A stretch of 8,762 bases of DNA from Burkholderiales bacterium (lineage in GTDB: Bacteria; Pseudomonadota; Gammaproteobacteria; Burkholderiales; SG8-39). Positions 5,987 to 8,762 of the stretch are shown piece by piece. Made by a program: the position numbers and the translations under genes. Every line of letters begins with the position of its first letter. Positions within the stretch are counted from its first letter, which is position 1. Where the stretch lies: positions 1 through 8,762 of the forward strand of contig DAIDTN010000251.1 in assembly GCA_027457185.1 (NCBI GenBank), read 5' to 3'. The notes beneath the pieces are model-generated. The model was not told the origin of the DNA, searched no databases, and saw only the letters and a list, made by a program, of their open reading frames with translations.

Positions 5987-6011
5987 TGCGCGAACTCTAT
6001 GTGCTTTTCAC

Positions 6012-6048
6012 CGTAACAACGGGGTGACGGGCGTAACCGCGAGTGACG
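6012..6048. repeat. Imperfect tandem direct repeat in the NRAMP/coxE divergent promoter region
   Basis: Two copies of a CGTAAC...GTGACG unit lie in tandem. Copy 1 is CGTAACAACGGGGTGACG (6012-6029) and copy 2 is CGTAACCGCGAGTGACG (6032-6048). CGTAAC recurs after 20 nt and GTGACG after 19 nt, about two helical turns, as expected for two protein-binding half sites on one DNA face. It lies 25 nt upstream of the NRAMP start and about 50 nt upstream of coxE, so it could serve either gene. No regulator is identified. Confidence 0.4.
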
Positions 6049-6086
6049 TCGTGCACGGCTACGACTGCGCGCGGAGGGCGAGTCCG

Positions 6087-6092
6087 TATAAT
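6087..6092 (+). promoter_or_regulatory. Consensus -10 TATAAT directly upstream of coxE (possible leaderless transcript)
   Basis: A perfect TATAAT ends five bases before the coxE ATG at 6098. With a usual start about 7 nt downstream, transcription would begin at or next to the ATG, so the mRNA would have almost no leader. No good -35 is seen 17 nt upstream (ACTGCG at 6064-6069). If real, translation would be leaderless from 6098 or would begin at the in-frame ATG at 6128, which has GGCGGAA upstream. Confidence 0.5.
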
Positions 6093-6097
6093 ACCGC

Positions 6098-7291
6098 ATG
6101 GCTACCGGCAAATTGGCGGAAAACATCATGCATTTCGCGCGCGTGCTGCGCGCGGCGGGACTGCCGATCGGCCCGGACCGGGTGGTCGACGCGCTGCGGG
6201 CGCTGGACGCCGCCGGCATCGAGCGGCGCGAGGATTTCTACTGGACGCTGGCCGCGGTGTTCCTGTCCAAGCGCGAGCAGCAGGAATTGTTCGACCAGGC
6301 CTTCCACATATTTTGGCGCGACCCGCAGATGCTCGAGCGCATCATGAGCCTGCTGCTGCCGCAGATCTACGGCCGCGGCGGCCAGGCCGAGCAGCCTGAA
6401 GCGAGCCAGCGCCTGTCGGACGCCCTATACTCGAAACGCGAGCAGGCGCAGGAAGACGGACAGCAGCAGGAAATAGAAATCGACGCCAGTCTGACTTTTT
6501 CCCAGAGTGAGCTGCTGCAGCACGCCGACTTCGAAAGCATGAGCGGCGCCGAGTTGACGCAGGCGAAAAAGCTGATCGCGCGCCTGCGCCTGCCGATTCC
6601 CGAGGCGCAGCCGCGCCGTTTTCGCGCCGACGCCCGCGGAACCGGCATCGACCTGCCGGCGACACTGCGCGCGAGTCTCCGGGGCGGGGCGCAAACCATC
6701 GCGCTCAAACGCCGCTCGCGCATCACCCGGCACCCCCCGCTGGTGGTGCTATGCGACATCTCAGGCAGCATGAGCCGCTACTCGCGCATGTTCCTGCATT
6801 TCCTGCACGCCATCACCAACGATCGCGATCGCGTGCATACCCTGGTGTTCGGCACGCGGCTCACCAACATCACCCGCCACCTGCGCAATCGCGACGTCGA
6901 TATCGCCATGAACCGGGTGGCCGCCGCGATCCAGGACTGGGCCGGGGGCACGCGCATTGGCGTCTGCCTCGCCGAATTCAACCGCAAGTGGTCGCGGCGG
7001 CTCCTCGGCCAGAACGCCGTGGTGCTGCTGATCTCGGACGGCCTCGACCGCGACATCGGCGAGGGCCTGGGCGCGGAAATGGAGCGCCTGCACAAGTCCT
7101 GCCGCAAGCTGGTCTGGCTCAACCCGTTGTTGCGCTACGAGGGTTTCCAGCCGCGGCCCTCGGGGGTGCGCGCGATGTTGCCGCATGTGGACGCATTCAT
7201 GCCGGTGCACAACATCGAGAGCCTGCTCGATCTGGCGCGCGAACTCGAGCACGGCAAGTGGCAGCGCCACTCGGGTAGAATAGCGGCCTGA
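6098..7291 (+). CDS. coxE: CoxE-like VWA-domain protein
   Basis: A 397-residue protein of the CoxE group, cytosolic partners of MoxR/CoxD ATPases in maturation of molybdenum hydroxylases such as CO dehydrogenase. The N-terminal helical part has LAENIMHFARVLRAAGLPIG (6-25), typical of the family. A Gln/Glu-rich linker covers about 97-130. The von Willebrand A domain begins near 212. The MIDAS metal site is visible as D220-I-S222-G-S224, with T285 in GGTRIG and D314 in LISDGLD. No signal peptide or membrane segment. The start at 6098 keeps the conserved LAEN segment; M11 (6128) has a better ribosome site and remains possible. The coxG-like gene follows after 20 nt, while the expected neighbour coxD is at 663-1577, separated by opposite-strand genes. 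Family call firm. Confidence 0.87.
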   Translation: MATGKLAENIMHFARVLRAAGLPIGPDRVVDALRALDAAGIERREDFYWTLAAVFLSKREQQELFDQAFHIFWRDPQMLERIMSLLLPQIYGRGGQAEQPEASQRLSDALYSKREQAQEDGQQQEIEIDASLTFSQSELLQHADFESMSGAELTQAKKLIARLRLPIPEAQPRRFRADARGTGIDLPATLRASLRGGAQTIALKRRSRITRHPPLVVLCDISGSMSRYSRMFLHFLHAITNDRDRVHTLVFGTRLTNITRHLRNRDVDIAMNRVAAAIQDWAGGTRIGVCLAEFNRKWSRRLLGQNAVVLLISDGLDRDIGEGLGAEMERLHKSCRKLVWLNPLLRYEGFQPRPSGVRAMLPHVDAFMPVHNIESLLDLARELEHGKWQRHSGRIAA

Positions 7292-7311
7292 AGCCTAAAG
7301 GAACCAAATCG

Positions 7312-7860
7312 ATGGAAATGACCGGCGAGCAACTCATCCGCGCGGCCCAGGCCGAGGTGTGGCGCGGCCTGAACGACCCCGAAGTGCTCAAGGCCTGCAT
7401 CTCCGGCTGCGAGTCGATCGAAAGGCTCAGCGACACCGAGTACACAGTGGTGACGACTGCGGCGATCGGCCCGGTCAACGCCAGGTTCCGCGGCAAGCTG
7501 CTGCTCGCCGACCTGGCCCCGCCAAATTCGTATTCGCTGTTTTTCGATGGTCAGGGCGGCGCCGCCGGCTTCGGCAAGGGCTCGGCGAAAGTGTCGCTCG
7601 CGACCGAAGGCGCGGGCACCCGCTTGAGCTATGCGGTCAATGCGCAGGTGGGAGGCAAGCTGGCGCAGATCGGTTCGCGCCTGATCGACGGCGTGGCGAA
7701 AAAGCTGGCGGACGATTTCTTCACCGCGTTCAATCAGAAAATAGCCGGGCCGGCCGCAGCCGCCGCAGAACGCCCGGCTGAGGCGACGCCCGGCGCAGCG
7801 CCGCTGTGGTGGGTAGTCGCCATCCTCGCGGCCATGTTCCTGCTCGCCACTTACACCTGA
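7312..7860 (+). CDS. coxG: CoxG-like SRPBCC-domain protein with C-terminal membrane anchor
   Basis: A 182-residue protein labelled CO dehydrogenase subunit G in many genomes. Residues 1-145 form the SRPBCC fold, a hydrophobic-cavity domain, with family features CISGCESIE (29-37), GPVNARFRGK (53-62) and GFGKGSAKV (86-94). An Ala/Pro-rich linker (147-163) leads to a single C-terminal helix (164-180, PLWWVVAILAAMFLLAT). In known systems CoxG ties CO dehydrogenase to the membrane, and a role in handing electrons to quinone has been reported. A ribosome site AAAGGA lies about ten bases upstream of ATG 7312; ATG 7318 is an in-frame alternative. It follows coxE after 20 nt. No catalytic subunits are in the window, so its client may be a CO dehydrogenase or another xanthine-oxidase-family enzyme encoded elsewhere. 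Confidence 0.85.
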   Translation: MEMTGEQLIRAAQAEVWRGLNDPEVLKACISGCESIERLSDTEYTVVTTAAIGPVNARFRGKLLLADLAPPNSYSLFFDGQGGAAGFGKGSAKVSLATEGAGTRLSYAVNAQVGGKLAQIGSRLIDGVAKKLADDFFTAFNQKIAGPAAAAAERPAEATPGAAPLWWVVAILAAMFLLATYT

Positions 7861-7895
7861 GCCACCATAGGTCCGAGGCGAAGCGGCTTGAGCGG

Positions 7896-8762
7896 TCAGA
7901 ACACTATGACGCCGCGCGCGTTGCGCCCCGCTTCCAGGTCGGCGAACGCCTGCGCCGCCTCGTCGATGCGGTAGGTGCGGGTGATGAGCTCGTCCAGCTT
8001 AAGTTTCTTCGCCTGGTACAGCGCGATCAGCCGCGGGAAGTCCTCGCGCGGCCGCGCCGAGCCGTAATAGCTGCCGGTCAGCGTTTTTTCCTCGAACGTA
8101 ATCGAAGCCGTCTTGAGCGAGGTGCTGTCGTCGCCGCGCGCCACGCCCACCACCAGGGCCGTGCCGCCCTTGCGCACGGCGCGGAAGGCCTGCTCCACCA
8201 TCTTCCCGAGGCCGATGCACTCGAAGGCGTAGTCGGCGCCGCCGCCGGTGAGCTTTTTCACCGCCTTCACCAGATTTTCTTCCTTGCCTGCGTTGATCGT
8301 ATGCGTGGCACCGAACTGCCGCGCCAGCGCGAGCTTGTTGTCCGCCATGTCCACTGCGACGATGATGCCGGCACCGGCGATGGCGCAGCCCTGGATCACG
8401 TTCAGTCCGACGCCACCCGCGCCGATTACCAGCACGCTGGCGCCCGGCTCCACCTTGGCCGTATTGAATACCGCACCCACCCCGGTCATCACGCCGCAGC
8501 TGATCAGCGCCGCCTGCGGCAGCGGCATGCCGGCCGCGATTTTCACCACGTTGTTCACGTGCAGGGTGGCATATTCGGCCATTACCCCGCAGGCGGAAAA
8601 GATATTGAGCGGCTTGCCCGCCGCGTCACGCGTGCGCAGGCTGCCGTCGGGCAGCGAGATAATCGCCTTGGCGCCGACGTCGCACAGGTGCGGGCGGCCG
8701 GTGACGCAGTAGCGGCATTTGCCGCACATGTTGACGAAAGAGCTGATCACCGTATCGCCGAC
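7896..8762 (-). CDS. Zinc-dependent MDR alcohol dehydrogenase, N-terminus cut by window edge
   Basis: The reverse strand reads open from the right edge to TGA at 7896-7898, giving the last 288 residues; roughly 80 N-terminal residues lie outside. The structural zinc loop is present as C13-x2-C16-x2-C19-x7-C27 (CGKCRYCVTGRPHLC). C89 in ISCGVMTGVGAV matches the third catalytic-zinc cysteine of zinc alcohol dehydrogenases. The Rossmann motif GAGGVG is at 114-119, followed by an acidic residue (D138 in VAVD), which favours NAD over NADP. The protein resembles the class III-like zinc alcohol dehydrogenases that include aldehyde- and thiol-adduct-oxidising enzymes; the substrate cannot be read from the sequence. 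It converges on coxG with a 35-nt gap and has no evident link to it. The first catalytic Cys and the His lie outside and could not be checked. Confidence 0.9.
   Translation of the reverse strand, partial: VGDTVISSFVNMCGKCRYCVTGRPHLCDVGAKAIISLPDGSLRTRDAAGKPLNIFSACGVMAEYATLHVNNVVKIAAGMPLPQAALISCGVMTGVGAVFNTAKVEPGASVLVIGAGGVGLNVIQGCAIAGAGIIVAVDMADNKLALARQFGATHTINAGKEENLVKAVKKLTGGGADYAFECIGLGKMVEQAFRAVRKGGTALVVGVARGDDSTSLKTASITFEEKTLTGSYYGSARPREDFPRLIALYQAKKLKLDELITRTYRIDEAAQAFADLEAGRNARGVIVF

Noticed and set aside
5330..6016. Plus-strand open frame of 228 codons opposite the NRAMP gene
   Set aside because: Antisense shadow of a clear membrane protein gene; product is His/Gln/Asp-rich with no domain.
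5987..6097. Mg2+ riboswitch (M-box or mgtA-type) in the leader of the transporter operon
   Set aside because: The whole gap is 111 nt, too short for an M-box plus promoter, and no matching helices were seen.
7861..7895. Bidirectional terminator between coxG and the dehydrogenase
   Set aside because: Only a 4-bp palindrome (AAGC-G-GCTT) is visible, with no T-run.

Overview
The window looks like a chromosomal stretch of a GC-rich proteobacterium, most likely a betaproteobacterium. This rests on base composition, codon use and the family types present; no rRNA or marker gene fixes the taxon. It holds eight protein-coding genes, two of them cut by the window edges. There are no tRNA or rRNA genes, no CRISPR array, and no recognisable transposase or integrase.

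Left part (1-2918): a DUF1847 cysteine-rich protein on the minus strand runs off the left edge. Divergent from it is a CoxD-type MoxR AAA+ ATPase gene (663-1577), followed after 21 nt by a malonyl-CoA decarboxylase gene (1599-2918).

Middle (2919-3269): a 351-nt gap between converging genes holds a highly structured inverted pair of hairpin units (2993-3061 and 3121-3198). Their stems differ in sequence but keep pairing, with eight compensatory base-pair changes between the two copies. It looks like a REPIN-type or other palindromic intergenic repeat.

Minus-strand operon (5986 down to 3270): an NRAMP-fold transporter, a 57-residue single-span membrane protein, and a soluble PRC-barrel/MgtE-N/CBS-CBS protein, with 13-nt gaps between them. 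The transporter has lost the usual NRAMP metal-site residues (DPGN is DAGG, MPH is APW). Its neighbour carries the Mg2+-sensing domains of MgtE without the MgtE channel. Together they suggest a Mg2+ uptake system in which an NRAMP-type pore is paired with a detached MgtE-like sensor. This is the most interesting functional hypothesis in the window.

Right part (6098-8762): a CoxE-type VWA protein and a CoxG-type SRPBCC protein with a C-terminal membrane anchor form a plus-strand pair. A zinc-dependent MDR alcohol dehydrogenase converges on them and is cut by the right edge. CoxD, CoxE and CoxG are accessory proteins for aerobic CO dehydrogenase or related molybdenum hydroxylases. Here coxD is separated from coxE-coxG by about 4.5 kb of unrelated genes, and no coxMSL structural genes are visible.
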